Origin: Bacteroidales bacterium
GTDB taxonomy: Bacteria > Bacteroidota > Bacteroidia > Bacteroidales > Marinilabiliaceae
Direction: 5' to 3'
Assembly: GCA_017539645.1 (NCBI GenBank)
Contig: JAFYCM010000097.1
Span: 1 to 36,954, forward strand
Length of the DNA stretch: 36,954 bases
Shown here: piece after piece, positions 27,939 through 35,747 of the stretch
Layout: every line of letters begins with the position of its first letter
Numbering within the stretch: position 1 is the stretch's first letter
The notes under the pieces: generated by a model
Told to the model about the DNA's origin: nothing
What the model saw: the letters and a program-made list of their open reading frames with translations, nothing else
Database searches by the model: none
Position numbers and translations under genes: made by a program

Positions 27939-29992
27939 ACGGTCATCTCTCCTTTGTCCCTATTGCCCCAAGCATAATAGGGAATGAAACGAACTTTTTT
28001 CTTGTTGCTCTCGGCCGTTGCTTTGCGATACAGAACACCATTCCAATTCTTCTCGCTGCGGCAAACGGCGTCGCAAGCCAATGCCACAACGCGGCTGCCA
28101 GCAATAGTCATCTCTTCGGGCGTAAACTTGGTATCTATACCAATAGCAATATTGTCGATGTCTTCGCCATCAATATCCTGACTTTCGAGGCAGTAGACCA
28201 CTGGTCCGCGGCGCACAGCCACCTGACCGCGACACTCCTCAGCAAGCGGATTTGCCTCTACAATCTCGGCATTCATAGGCATGGTGAATTCTATCTTGTC
28301 ACCTTTGCGCCACGTGCGTTTTATATTTACATAACTACCAGCAGCAATGTTGCCGCCGATAGCCTCGCCATTCACAGCCACTGTAGCACCTTCGCACCAC
28401 TGCGGAATGCGCAAGCTAAGCGTAAACTCCTTTTTGCCCTTGAGCTTGTTTATAGTTATGCCCACATTGCCGTCCCATGGGTAGTCGCTTGCCTGCGCAA
28501 GTTCTATGTCGCCAACGCCAGCAAGGTTGGTAGCGAAGGTGTTTTGTCCATACATATTTACGTAGATATGATTCTCGGCAATGCTGTAGGCGTAATCTTG
28601 TGTTTCGCAGAGCGTGCGCAGCGTGTTTGGCGGACAGCAGAAACAACTGATATATTCCGTGCGTTCCTTCGGCCAACGGAGTGTGTAGGGCAGTTCGTCG
28701 GAGAGACGGAGCGGATTGGTGTAGAAATAGCGCTTGCCGTCGAGCGAGATGCCGCTAAGGATGCTGTTGTAGTAGCACGTCTCCATGACATCTACATACT
28801 TAGCATCGGCGGTAGCTTCGAACATACGCCAGTTGAAGAGCATGTTACCAATGTTGGCGCAAGTCTCGTTGTGCGCCGTAGATTGCGGCAACTGGTATGG
28901 GCGACCAAAGCTCTGGTGCACCTTCTGAATGCTGTCGGGCGTGTAGTTGGTGCCATCGGGCGAAGTGCCATCGTAGAGCGCGCCGCAACCGCCAGTGATG
29001 TACATACGACGCGTCACAAGGTCGTTCCAGATGGAGGTGAGGTTCTTCATGAGTTGTTCCTCGCCTGTCTCGAGATACAAATCGGCAACGCCAGCATAGA
29101 GATACGTAGCGCGCACGGCATGACCAAGCACGGTGTATTGCTCGCGGAATGGCACACGGTCTTGGTTGTCGTCGGTGCCATTCTCCACCATGCCGCGAAT
29201 ATCTATGAAGTGTTGCGCGAGGTCTAAGTATTTCTTATCGCCCGTCTCGCGATACATCTCGGCAATGGCCATATAGTGCGACGGACAGATGGCGTTGCGA
29301 GCCAATTCGGCCGACGATGTCTCGTAGAAATGGAGAAGGAAGTCGGCAGCCTTCACAGCGCAGTTGAAGAGCGTAGTCTTGCCCGTTGCGCGTTTGTGCA
29401 TGATGCCAGCAGTGATGAGGTGACCGAGGTTATACGTCTCGAAATTCAAGCGGTTGCCAAAAGCACCTTCGTCGGCAGTGCCAGTGGCTGTACCAATGAC
29501 GGTTTCGTCTTTAGCTTCCGTCTTGGCTGCTAATTTCTTATTCAGTTCGGCAATAATTACAGGCGTATGTATGTATCCATCGGCGCGCTGACTCTTAACT
29601 ACGCAGCCAATGAATCGGTCCATAATCTTATCGAGTTCGGGGTCGTGGTTGATGGCGTAGACCGAAGCGACCGCCTCGAGCCATTTATACATATCGCCAT
29701 CGTGGAATGGCGGGCCTTGGTGTGTACCCTCTTTCTCGCCCGAAGCAATGAGGAAATTCTCGAATCCGTGGGCCTCGTCGGTTTGCCACGTCTGCCACAT
29801 GCTCTGCACCGAAGTTTCGCTAAACACGCCAAAGCGTTCGCCCCAGAAACCGCCAGTCCATTTCACGGCATTTATTGGGGCTGCTGTCATCTTGGCATGT
29901 TGACTTTGACGAGTATTAGTTATGCCACTTTGAGTTTGTGCACTCGCTGCCATTGCGGCAAGTGCAAGCACCATACTTATGATTCGTTTCAT
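27917..29992 (-). CDS. GH127 family glycosidase (beta-L-arabinofuranosidase / aceric acid hydrolase type)
   Basis: A 691-residue secreted protein (signal MKRIISMVLALAAMAASA). The (alpha/alpha)6 barrel carries the GH127 zinc/nucleophile set: Glu376 and Cys378 in HNETCAN, and Cys452-Cys453 in CFCCPPN, matching (from memory) Glu338, Cys340, Cys417 and Cys418 of Bifidobacterium HypBA1. At the place of the HypBA1 acid/base Glu322, sixteen residues before the first Glu, this protein has Gln360 (VHQSF). That may mark the subgroup that acts on substrates other than arabinofuranose, such as BT1003 (aceric acid hydrolase). Met at 29992 is chosen because it gives a clean signal peptide; the longer frame to 30034 adds 14 charged residues and overlaps the upstream gene. 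Confidence 0.88.
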   Translation of the reverse strand: MKRIISMVLALAAMAASAQTQSGITNTRQSQHAKMTAAPINAVKWTGGFWGERFGVFSETSVQSMWQTWQTDEAHGFENFLIASGEKEGTHQGPPFHDGDMYKWLEAVASVYAINHDPELDKIMDRFIGCVVKSQRADGYIHTPVIIAELNKKLAAKTEAKDETVIGTATGTADEGAFGNRLNFETYNLGHLITAGIMHKRATGKTTLFNCAVKAADFLLHFYETSSAELARNAICPSHYMAIAEMYRETGDKKYLDLAQHFIDIRGMVENGTDDNQDRVPFREQYTVLGHAVRATYLYAGVADLYLETGEEQLMKNLTSIWNDLVTRRMYITGGCGALYDGTSPDGTNYTPDSIQKVHQSFGRPYQLPQSTAHNETCANIGNMLFNWRMFEATADAKYVDVMETCYYNSILSGISLDGKRYFYTNPLRLSDELPYTLRWPKERTEYISCFCCPPNTLRTLCETQDYAYSIAENHIYVNMYGQNTFATNLAGVGDIELAQASDYPWDGNVGITINKLKGKKEFTLSLRIPQWCEGATVAVNGEAIGGNIAAGSYVNIKRTWRKGDKIEFTMPMNAEIVEANPLAEECRGQVAVRRGPVVYCLESQDIDGEDIDNIAIGIDTKFTPEEMTIAGSRVVALACDAVCRSEKNWNGVLYRKATAESNKKKVRFIPYYAWGNRDKGEMTVWVPRAY

Positions 29993-29994
29993 AA

Positions 29995-31446
29995 TTATAT
30001 CGTACCTCCTCTTGCTTTGATGCGTTCGTACCAAGCTTCACGCTCCTTCACAAGGTCGTAGCCACGACCACTGAGGTAATTATTTATGCGGCCTTTGTAT
30101 TTACCGAAAACCTCGTGTTTCTTGTTTGAACTCTCTGCGTCGATGGCAAGTTCGCGAGCTTCGATGAGCCACGCCATAATTTGCGCTTTCTCCTCGTCGG
30201 TGAGCGTAGGTATCATATCGCAATGTGCATCGAAAGTGACGTGTAGCACATTGAAGGTCATAACATCTTTTACGGTCTCTATCTCGTGAGGCTTCAGATA
30301 CATAGATAGTTTAGCATCGTAGCCAAAGTGACTTCTGTAGAGTTTCGAGTCGGCAGTGGCTTGCGCAAGTTTCTTGTCTTTCTTCTTCAGCGTGTCGCGC
30401 TCGGCATAAATATCGTTAAGCTCAAAGTAGCGGTTGGCTACAATATTCAGCACGTTGCGGCCCTTAGGTTGGTAAGTGATGTTTAGCTTGTCGGTAACTT
30501 TTTGAGCACGTTTAAGAATGGCGTTTACATATTGCGGATCGCGTCCCGTGCTGTCGAGTGCCACTTCGGGAGCGGCCAAAGTGCCAAGGAGGCTCTTCAG
30601 GTAATGCACGTTGTTGGAATAGTTATAACGAACGTCCTTAACTTTCGATACATCGCGGCTGCGCTCTACGAAGAACCAGCCACTCCATTTGAGATCTTTG
30701 AGCGTATTTATGATAGCTACAGCGTCGATGGCTTTGTCGTCGCGCAAGCAAACGCTGTCGATGCTCGACGAGTGGAAAGCTGCAATGTTTTTAGCACCAA
30801 GTTTTTTTATTTCGGCGCAGATGTCGCGATTGTTTTCCACCGCAGTTTGCCATTTGTAGAAAATACGTATGCCGTCGCTCTTAATCTCCTTGAGCAACTT
30901 GAGGTTGCCTGCTGCATCGAGAGGAGTGTCGATGCCTATGATTTTGCCGCGTTGTTTGGCCATCTCGCCCACTTCGTGCAAGCGTTTAACTATGGTTTTG
31001 CGAAGAGCTTTGTCGTCGGTCCAGCCATTGCCGCAGCCGCCGAGCGGAAGGAATGCTACCTTCACGCCACCCATCTTATCCATGGTATTCAGACAATCTT
31101 CGATGAGCTCTTTGTAGGTCTCTTTGGTGGCAAAGCTCTGGCCGTAGAAACCACTCATAGCCATAGCGCCAATTTCAATGTTCAGACTGTCGGCAGCGCG
31201 ATTGAACGCTACAACGGAAGCTTCGTCGTCGCGGAGTTTGTTTTTGAATTGGGGATTGCTGCCGAGACCGCCCATATCCATCTCTACGCCATCGGCACCA
31301 ATTTGCTTTGCAAGGGAAATCTCGCCAAGTTTTTGGCGTTTTAGTATCATCCAGTCGCATACACCAACCTTTATGGTCTGTGCCTCGACGCCTGTAAATA
31401 TCAGTAGCACAAGGGCTACAAACAGGTTTTTCTTGTTGTTTTTCAT
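29995..31446 (-). CDS. Secreted xylose-isomerase-like TIM barrel fused to DUF3826
   Basis: A 483-residue protein with a signal peptide (MKNNKKNLFVALVLLIFTGVEA). Residues ~25-290 match the sugar phosphate isomerase/epimerase TIM barrel (PF01261): 'QIGADGVEMDMGG', 'GKIIGIDTPLDA', 'NIAAFHSSSIDS', 'SGWFFVERSRD'. Glu55, Asp173, His225 and Glu261 are candidate metal ligands. Residues ~300-480 match DUF3826: 'VANRYFELNDIY', 'PHEIETVKDVMTFNVLHVTFDAHCDMIPTLTDEEKAQI', 'KYKGRINNYLSGRGYDL'. The two domains are usually separate genes, so this is a fusion. It is the first gene of the operon, 2 bases before the GH127 start. A 29-residue longer start at 31533 was rejected because it hides the signal peptide and runs over the promoter-like element. 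Confidence 0.82.
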   Translation of the reverse strand: MKNNKKNLFVALVLLIFTGVEAQTIKVGVCDWMILKRQKLGEISLAKQIGADGVEMDMGGLGSNPQFKNKLRDDEASVVAFNRAADSLNIEIGAMAMSGFYGQSFATKETYKELIEDCLNTMDKMGGVKVAFLPLGGCGNGWTDDKALRKTIVKRLHEVGEMAKQRGKIIGIDTPLDAAGNLKLLKEIKSDGIRIFYKWQTAVENNRDICAEIKKLGAKNIAAFHSSSIDSVCLRDDKAIDAVAIINTLKDLKWSGWFFVERSRDVSKVKDVRYNYSNNVHYLKSLLGTLAAPEVALDSTGRDPQYVNAILKRAQKVTDKLNITYQPKGRNVLNIVANRYFELNDIYAERDTLKKKDKKLAQATADSKLYRSHFGYDAKLSMYLKPHEIETVKDVMTFNVLHVTFDAHCDMIPTLTDEEKAQIMAWLIEARELAIDAESSNKKHEVFGKYKGRINNYLSGRGYDLVKEREAWYERIKARGGTI

Positions 31447-31511
31447 CACTTTGGTTGTAAAATGTTGGTTGTCTATTAATAGTATTCTCACGAATACAAA
31501 CGTTTGCACGC

Positions 31512-31519
31512 CAAATATA
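31512..31519 (-). promoter_or_regulatory. -7 element upstream of the glycan operon
   Basis: Reads TATATTTG on the minus strand, an exact TAnnTTTG match, 65 bases upstream of the first operon ATG. A TTTG lies only 11 bases further upstream (31531-31534), too close for a normal -33 element, so the assignment is tentative. Confidence 0.4.
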
Positions 31520-31575
31520 AGAGAATATCTCAAAGTAAGCAGCTATTTTTTCAGATGTGCAGTTGCGAATAGTTG

Positions 31576-31583
31576 TATTTTTG
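31576..31583 (+). promoter_or_regulatory. -7 element of the GT14 gene
   Basis: TATTTTTG, an exact TAnnTTTG match, 24 bases upstream of the ATG at 31608, giving a very short leader. No clear -33 TTTG was found. It is divergent from the glycan operon promoter element. Confidence 0.4.
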
Positions 31584-31607
31584 CCCCCCGTTTGAAAAAT
31601 AGATAGC

Positions 31608-32507
31608 ATGAATCATGTATATATGGTGCTGACACACCTCGAACGCTGCGGAGATGCTCAAGCTTTTCGAGAACAGATGGAGTTCTTGGTAGAGATGTTG
31701 CATTCCGACAACAGCAGCATAGTGATTCATTTGGATAAGAAAAACGACTTGTCGTTGCTGAGCGGCATAGAGAGCGAAAGAGTTCATTTGATAAAAACGG
31801 ACGTGGTCGACGTTCGATGGGGCGACATCTCGGAGGTCTACGCAGAATACAGATTGCTAAAAGAGGCGAAAAAGTATGGTCCGTTCGACTATTACCATCT
31901 GATTTCTGGCACAGATATGCCAATAAAAAGCCAAGCATATATCAATGAATTTTTCGAGTCGCATAGAGGTAAGGAGTTTGTTGGCTTTTCGCGTGGTAAG
32001 TTCCACGAAGAGGCACTTAAGTATAGGTCGCAAAACTATATTTTAGCAACACGGTGGTTCAGAGAGCATCGATCCTTATTGTGCCGTGGAGGCTACGCCA
32101 TCAACAAACTTTCTGTAAAGTTTAGCCAGATTACAGGTCTGAAGCGTCATTATAAACTGACATTATATAAAGGTCCTCAGTGGTTTAGCATAACCGATGC
32201 GCTCGCTACGCATGTCTTAGAGCGCGAACAAGAGATTCGACGTATGTTCAAATACACTTTTAGCCCCGATGAGGTATTCTTGCAGACTATTGTTGCCGAT
32301 TCTCCATTCTATAAAAATGTATACGATATTGAACAGGATCGTATGCACTCATGTTTGCGAAAGGTAGATTGGAAGCGTGGCAATCCATACGTATTCACCA
32401 AAGAAGACATCGAAGATTTCCGCAACAGCGAAGCCATCTTTGCGAGGAAAATCATATATCCCGACAAAGAGTTCAAGATGTTGCTTTCGCAACTATGCGG
32501 GAAATGA
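31608..32507 (+). CDS. GT14-type beta-1,6-N-acetylglucosaminyltransferase-like protein
   Basis: A 299-residue cytoplasmic glycosyltransferase of the core-2/I-branching enzyme family (GT14). Marks are 'VLTHLERC' at the N-terminus, 'SIVIHLDKKND' (38-48), 'WGDISEVYAEYRLLKEA' (71-87), 'YYHLISGTDMPIKS' (95-108), 'YKGPQWFSIT' (~190) and 'FSPDEVFLQTI' (~235). No transmembrane segment or signal is seen. GT14 members in Bacteroidales usually sit in surface polysaccharide loci, but no such locus surrounds this gene. It is transcribed divergently from the glycan operon and followed by repeat-rich DNA. Confidence 0.85.
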   Translation: MNHVYMVLTHLERCGDAQAFREQMEFLVEMLHSDNSSIVIHLDKKNDLSLLSGIESERVHLIKTDVVDVRWGDISEVYAEYRLLKEAKKYGPFDYYHLISGTDMPIKSQAYINEFFESHRGKEFVGFSRGKFHEEALKYRSQNYILATRWFREHRSLLCRGGYAINKLSVKFSQITGLKRHYKLTLYKGPQWFSITDALATHVLEREQEIRRMFKYTFSPDEVFLQTIVADSPFYKNVYDIEQDRMHSCLRKVDWKRGNPYVFTKEDIEDFRNSEAIFARKIIYPDKEFKMLLSQLCGK

Positions 32508-32576
32508 TTTAGTGGAGAGTGGAGTGAGTAGAGCGTAGAGAGTAGAGAGTAGAGCGTAGAGGGTAGAGAGTAGAGT
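32508..32576. repeat. AGAGCGTAGAG-type short tandem repeats
   Basis: Five or more imperfect copies of GTAGAG(C/A)G(T)AGAG follow the GT14 stop. The same purine-rich motif recurs at 33273-33300 and forms hairpins at 13354 and 21252. Confidence 0.55.
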
Positions 32577-32670
32577 GTAGTGTAGTATGTAGGTTGGGTT
32601 GTAGGGCTGTCATATTATGGCAGCCTTGTTAGAACACAGATGCCGCTGATTGAACAGATTTACGCAGATT
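32577..32670. repeat. 94-bp direct repeat, copy 1
   Basis: Runs from GTAGTGTAGTATGT to TTTACGCAGATT and is nearly identical (one visible mismatch) to 33292-33385. It includes a terminator-like hairpin (GGCTGTCA..TGGCAGCC) and an ACACAGATGCCGCTGATTG segment. Confidence 0.85.
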
Positions 32671-32682
32671 TTTCCCGTTCGA

Positions 32683-32758
32683 GGGGATTTGCAATCCCCG
32701 ACTTATGAGTTGCGGATTTCAAATCCGCTCCTCAGCAACGGCGGATTATAAATCCGCC
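32683..32758. repeat. Cluster of three short perfect palindromes
   Basis: GGGGATTTGCAATCCCC (32683-32699), GCGGATTTCAAATCCGC (32712-32728) and GGCGGATTATAAATCCGCC (32740-32758). All three share a GGATT..AATCC stem with different loops, so they look like variants of one iterated palindrome. Confidence 0.8.
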
Positions 32759-32904
32759 TGAACTGAATTTGCAATCCTTATTACTGATGCAAGCCTCAAC
32801 CACGCTGTGTTTAGTTGATTACTTTCTATCATAATTTCATGATTATTATGTGATTAACTAAAAATGTCTGCTGAAAACTGATAATTCACATTCCTACTTA
32901 TGGT

Positions 32905-33110
32905 GAAACCTTCCCATCACCGATGGCGAACCTTCAACATCATTGTGAAACCTTCCCATCACCGATGGCGAACCTTCAACATCATTGTGAAACCTTCCCA
33001 TCACCGATGGCGAACTTTCAACATCATTATGAAACCTTCCCATCACCGATGGCGAACTTTCAACACCTATGGAAACCTTGCCATCACCGATGGCGAACTT
33101 TCATCATCGG
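32905..33110. repeat. Five-copy 42-bp tandem repeat
   Basis: GAAACCTTCCCATCACCGAT recurs at 32905, 32947, 32989, 33031 and (one base short, with a C-to-G change) 33072. Each unit carries a small palindrome CCATCACCGATGG. The period being a multiple of three opens frames of 67-81 residues, but these only repeat a short peptide and show no coding character. Confidence 0.8.
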
Positions 33111-33291
33111 AAGGTTGGGCGTTTAGCCGTAATGTATTTATGTAAATTTTCAGTGTCATGGGGTTGGATATATTATTTACTATTGGGATAAGTAGCATTG
33201 TATCAGCTACATATCAGACGTTTAGCGAACACAAAAAGTAGGTGGAATGTTGAGAAGTCAAAATTTTTGTTTAGAGGGTAGAGTGTAGAGA

Positions 33292-33385
33292 GTAGTGTAG
33301 TATGTCGGTTGGGTTGTAGGGCTGTCATATTATGGCAGCCTTGTTAGAACACAGATGCCGCTGATTGAACAGATTTACGCAGATT
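33292..33385. repeat. 94-bp direct repeat, copy 2
   Basis: Second copy of the 32577-32670 element. Here the ACACAGAT arm finds its inverse at 33397-33425, so that 33348-33425 can fold into a long imperfect hairpin with about 29-nt arms. Copy 1 lacks that second arm. Confidence 0.85.
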
Positions 33386-33439
33386 ATAAATCCTGAAAAT
33401 CCGTTTAATCTGCGTAATCTGTGTTCCTTTTTCCAATAC

Positions 33440-33470
33440 AAAAAAAGGCGACCACATTGCTGTAGTCGCC
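33440..33470 (-). terminator. Terminator of the 33513-35501 gene
   Basis: On the minus strand, stem GGCGAC (33465-33470) with GTCGCC (33447-33452), extended by partial pairing in the loop, then seven T residues. The same hairpin occurs after the next gene (35665-35695). Confidence 0.8.
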
Positions 33471-33490
33471 ATACTTAATACTTATTATGA

Positions 33491-33510
33491 CAATGGGGCA
33501 TGCCCCATTG
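33491..33510. repeat. 20-nt perfect palindrome after the stop codon
   Basis: CAATGGGGCATGCCCCATTG is self-complementary over all 20 bases and lies 2 bases after the stop of the 33513-35501 gene. An identical copy follows the second surface-protein gene at 35714-35733. Confidence 0.85.
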
Positions 33511-33512
33511 CT

Positions 33513-35501
33513 TTATTTCACAACGCGTCCAGTTACATCGTACTTCACACCATCGACTTCGATAATCAATATGCCGTTTTCGATGTACTTCTTAGCATGC
33601 TGTTTTTCTGCATCAACGCCGTTTACTGCGGTAACAGCGCCGCGAGATACTGTTACGGTCAAATCGGCCGTAGTAGCCTTGTAGTTGGTGCTTCCAGCGT
33701 ATGTAGCAGGGAACGTTTTGTCGCCAATCTCATTGCCAACGTTTGTAGAAGCATCTACCCAAGCCCAACCTTCGGGAAGTTCAACCTCGGCAAGCGTTTG
33801 GTCTTGTGTGGCAACAAGGTTCTCTGGCTCTTCTGGGTCGGCTTTGGTTATTTCAAAGCTCTTATCTACTTCGCCGCTATAGTTGCCCATACCTACGACA
33901 GTATGTATATATGAATCAGCATCGACGATTGACATCTTTGGTCCCTTTACATAGTAATCGACATCTTCGCTAAGCGTTGTCGCGCCATCGGTTACGACTA
34001 CTACTGGTGTGAGACTCTCGCCTGTGTACGTCTGCGATGCTATGTTGGCTACGTTGGCTGCTGTGAGTTCTTTCGGATTAATGGTGAAAGTCTTGTCGGC
34101 ATAAGTATTTTCGTATTTACCAAGGCCGGTTATCGCTATTGTGTAGTTGCCTGCGTTTATGTAGCCATTCTCGGAAAGCGTTGCAGTGTAATCTTCGTTT
34201 AGGGTGAGAGTGGTTTCGCCATCTTTCACCACTACGCTTTGCGCCTCACCATTGTAGGTGGCAGCCGCTATTGTTACACTTGGCGTAGCTATCGATGGAT
34301 ATACGATGCTTTCGCTCGTTAGATACGCTTCACCACCATTTTGATACTCTCCATCCGATACAAAATCGTATTCATTATATTCTTGATTCCAATACGTTAC
34401 TCCACCGATGGTTACAGAGCCACATGCCGATTTTGATGCTACACTTCTTCCTATGCAATCAAGAGCACCCGTACCTTTTACAGCTTGGAGCTTAGCAATG
34501 TCCGCTGTGATAGTGATAGATTTACACCCTTCATAGCTACCATATTCTTCATCCGCAACTCCACAACCAATGGCCGCAGCACCTTCACCGCCTGTGGCTT
34601 CGATTGTGCCGCCCGAAATAGTTATGTTTCCACAGACAGAGTTACTATAGAAGCAATATCCACAACCTATGCCAGCGGCACCAGAGCCACCTGTAGCTTT
34701 GATGTGACCACCTGAAATAGTGATATTGCCACATTCGCCATTGGTGCCACCAACACCAATGCCCGCACCACCAGTAGAGCCATAGGATCCACCACCAGTA
34801 GCAATGATGGTGCCTCCAGTAATTGTAATGTTGCTAATAATTGAAATGTCGTCACTATCGTAGTCGTACTGTACATGCCCTTGGTTTCCGCAGCCAATGC
34901 CAGCGGATTCTTCTCCTCCTATGGCTGTAATAGTGCCACCATTGATAGTTATACTGCCATAAGAGCTATATCCGCCACCACCTATAGCAGCGGCTTGGTA
35001 TCCACCCGTAGCATTTATTACGCCGCCATTGATTGTGATATTGCCGCAATCTATATGTCTACCACCACCAATGCCAGCTCCGAATGATTGTTCATATTGG
35101 TTTACATTACTACTTGCAACGAGTATTCCTGTGTTGCCCTCAATGGTTAGCGTGTAGCCTTCTGCCACGTAAATGCCAGGATAAGTCTCATGGCCACCCT
35201 TAATGGTATTAGTAGTGCCATCGGCAAGCGTAATAGTGGCATTGCCAAGACATGTGAGGCCTGCCCATTTGTGGTCTTCGTCATAAGTTGTAGCCGCAAT
35301 GGTAACGTTGCTAAGTGTCACCGAAGCGCCGTCGGCAATCGACACATGAGTGTTGGCACCACCAGTGCCAGTAAGCACATCGCCATCGGCAAGTGTAATA
35401 GCTTCTGTCTCTTCAGTGAGAGTGACAACATTTTCCGCTGTTGCCACAGCGCAGGGCAGCAACAATGCGAAACAAAAAGAAAGTAAATTGATTTTTTTCA
35501 T
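33513..35501 (-). CDS. Secreted modular repeat protein with MBG-like domains and conserved C-terminal tail
   Basis: A 662-residue protein with a signal peptide (MKKINLLSFCFALLLPCAVATA). Residues ~130-360 hold about six glycine-rich repeats of the form 'GNITINGGTITATGG..AAGIGCG', most of them with paired Cys, which should build a beta-helix or beta-roll like the pectate-binding Cthe_2159 type. Residues ~395-560 hold two MBG/YDG-type Ig-like modules ('YNGEAQSVVV...INAGNYTIAITGLGKYE', 'YTGESLTPVVV...GMGNYSGEVDKSFEI'). Residues ~565-625 form another Ig-like module ('TLAEVELPEGWAW'). The last ~37 residues end 'KKYIENGILIIEVDGVKYDVTGRVVK', nearly the same as in the next gene and similar to tails common in Bacteroidales surface proteins. 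Exact function unknown; adhesion or glycan binding is likely. Confidence 0.75.
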   Translation of the reverse strand: MKKINLLSFCFALLLPCAVATAENVVTLTEETEAITLADGDVLTGTGGANTHVSIADGASVTLSNVTIAATTYDEDHKWAGLTCLGNATITLADGTTNTIKGGHETYPGIYVAEGYTLTIEGNTGILVASSNVNQYEQSFGAGIGGGRHIDCGNITINGGVINATGGYQAAAIGGGGYSSYGSITINGGTITAIGGEESAGIGCGNQGHVQYDYDSDDISIISNITITGGTIIATGGGSYGSTGGAGIGVGGTNGECGNITISGGHIKATGGSGAAGIGCGYCFYSNSVCGNITISGGTIEATGGEGAAAIGCGVADEEYGSYEGCKSITITADIAKLQAVKGTGALDCIGRSVASKSACGSVTIGGVTYWNQEYNEYDFVSDGEYQNGGEAYLTSESIVYPSIATPSVTIAAATYNGEAQSVVVKDGETTLTLNEDYTATLSENGYINAGNYTIAITGLGKYENTYADKTFTINPKELTAANVANIASQTYTGESLTPVVVVTDGATTLSEDVDYYVKGPKMSIVDADSYIHTVVGMGNYSGEVDKSFEITKADPEEPENLVATQDQTLAEVELPEGWAWVDASTNVGNEIGDKTFPATYAGSTNYKATTADLTVTVSRGAVTAVNGVDAEKQHAKKYIENGILIIEVDGVKYDVTGRVVK

Positions 35502-35530
35502 AACGCGTTTATAATTAATAGTTAATGATA

Positions 35531-35560
35531 GTCTCTTCTTTCAAAAGAGACCCAAAATTA
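35531..35560 (-). promoter_or_regulatory. -7 element and leader hairpin of the 33513-35501 gene
   Basis: TAATTTTG on the minus strand (35553-35560) matches TAnnTTTG, 52 bases upstream of the ATG. Just downstream, 35531-35551 forms a 7-bp hairpin (GTCTCTT / AAGAGAC) in the predicted leader. No -33 TTG at the right distance. Confidence 0.45.
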
Positions 35561-35664
35561 GCCGAAGCGAAATTAGTGTTTATTTCGAATGGGTAGTATA
35601 AATACTACGCAAAAAAACTGACATTATATTTATCGAAATGCACAAATATCAGCTATTTATGTAC

Positions 35665-35695
35665 AAAAATGGCGACCACATTGCTGCAGTCGCCA
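35665..35695 (-). terminator. Terminator of the 35748 gene
   Basis: Minus-strand stem GGCGAC / GTCGCC (35689-35694 with 35671-35676) followed by ATTTTTG. It is the same hairpin, with one loop base changed, as at 33440-33470. Confidence 0.7.
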
Positions 35696-35713
35696 TACTT
35701 ATGACTTATTCGA

Positions 35714-35733
35714 CAATGGGGCATGCCCCATTG
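35714..35733. repeat. 20-nt perfect palindrome, second copy
   Basis: Identical to the palindrome at 33491-33510, 14 bases after the stop codon of the second surface-protein gene. Its conservation in the same place after both genes shows that the 3' flank was duplicated with the coding end. Confidence 0.85.
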
Positions 35734-35747
35734 CTACTTACCACTTA

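Noticed and set aside
31512-31534. Complete -33/-7 promoter for the glycan operon
   Set aside because: TTTG and TATATTTG are only 11 bases apart; normal spacing is about 19-21, so only the -7 part is kept as a tentative feature.
32905-33110. Regular repeats as a CRISPR array or as a small repeat protein
   Set aside because: No unique spacers. The open frames exist in several registers only because the period is a multiple of three, with no start context.
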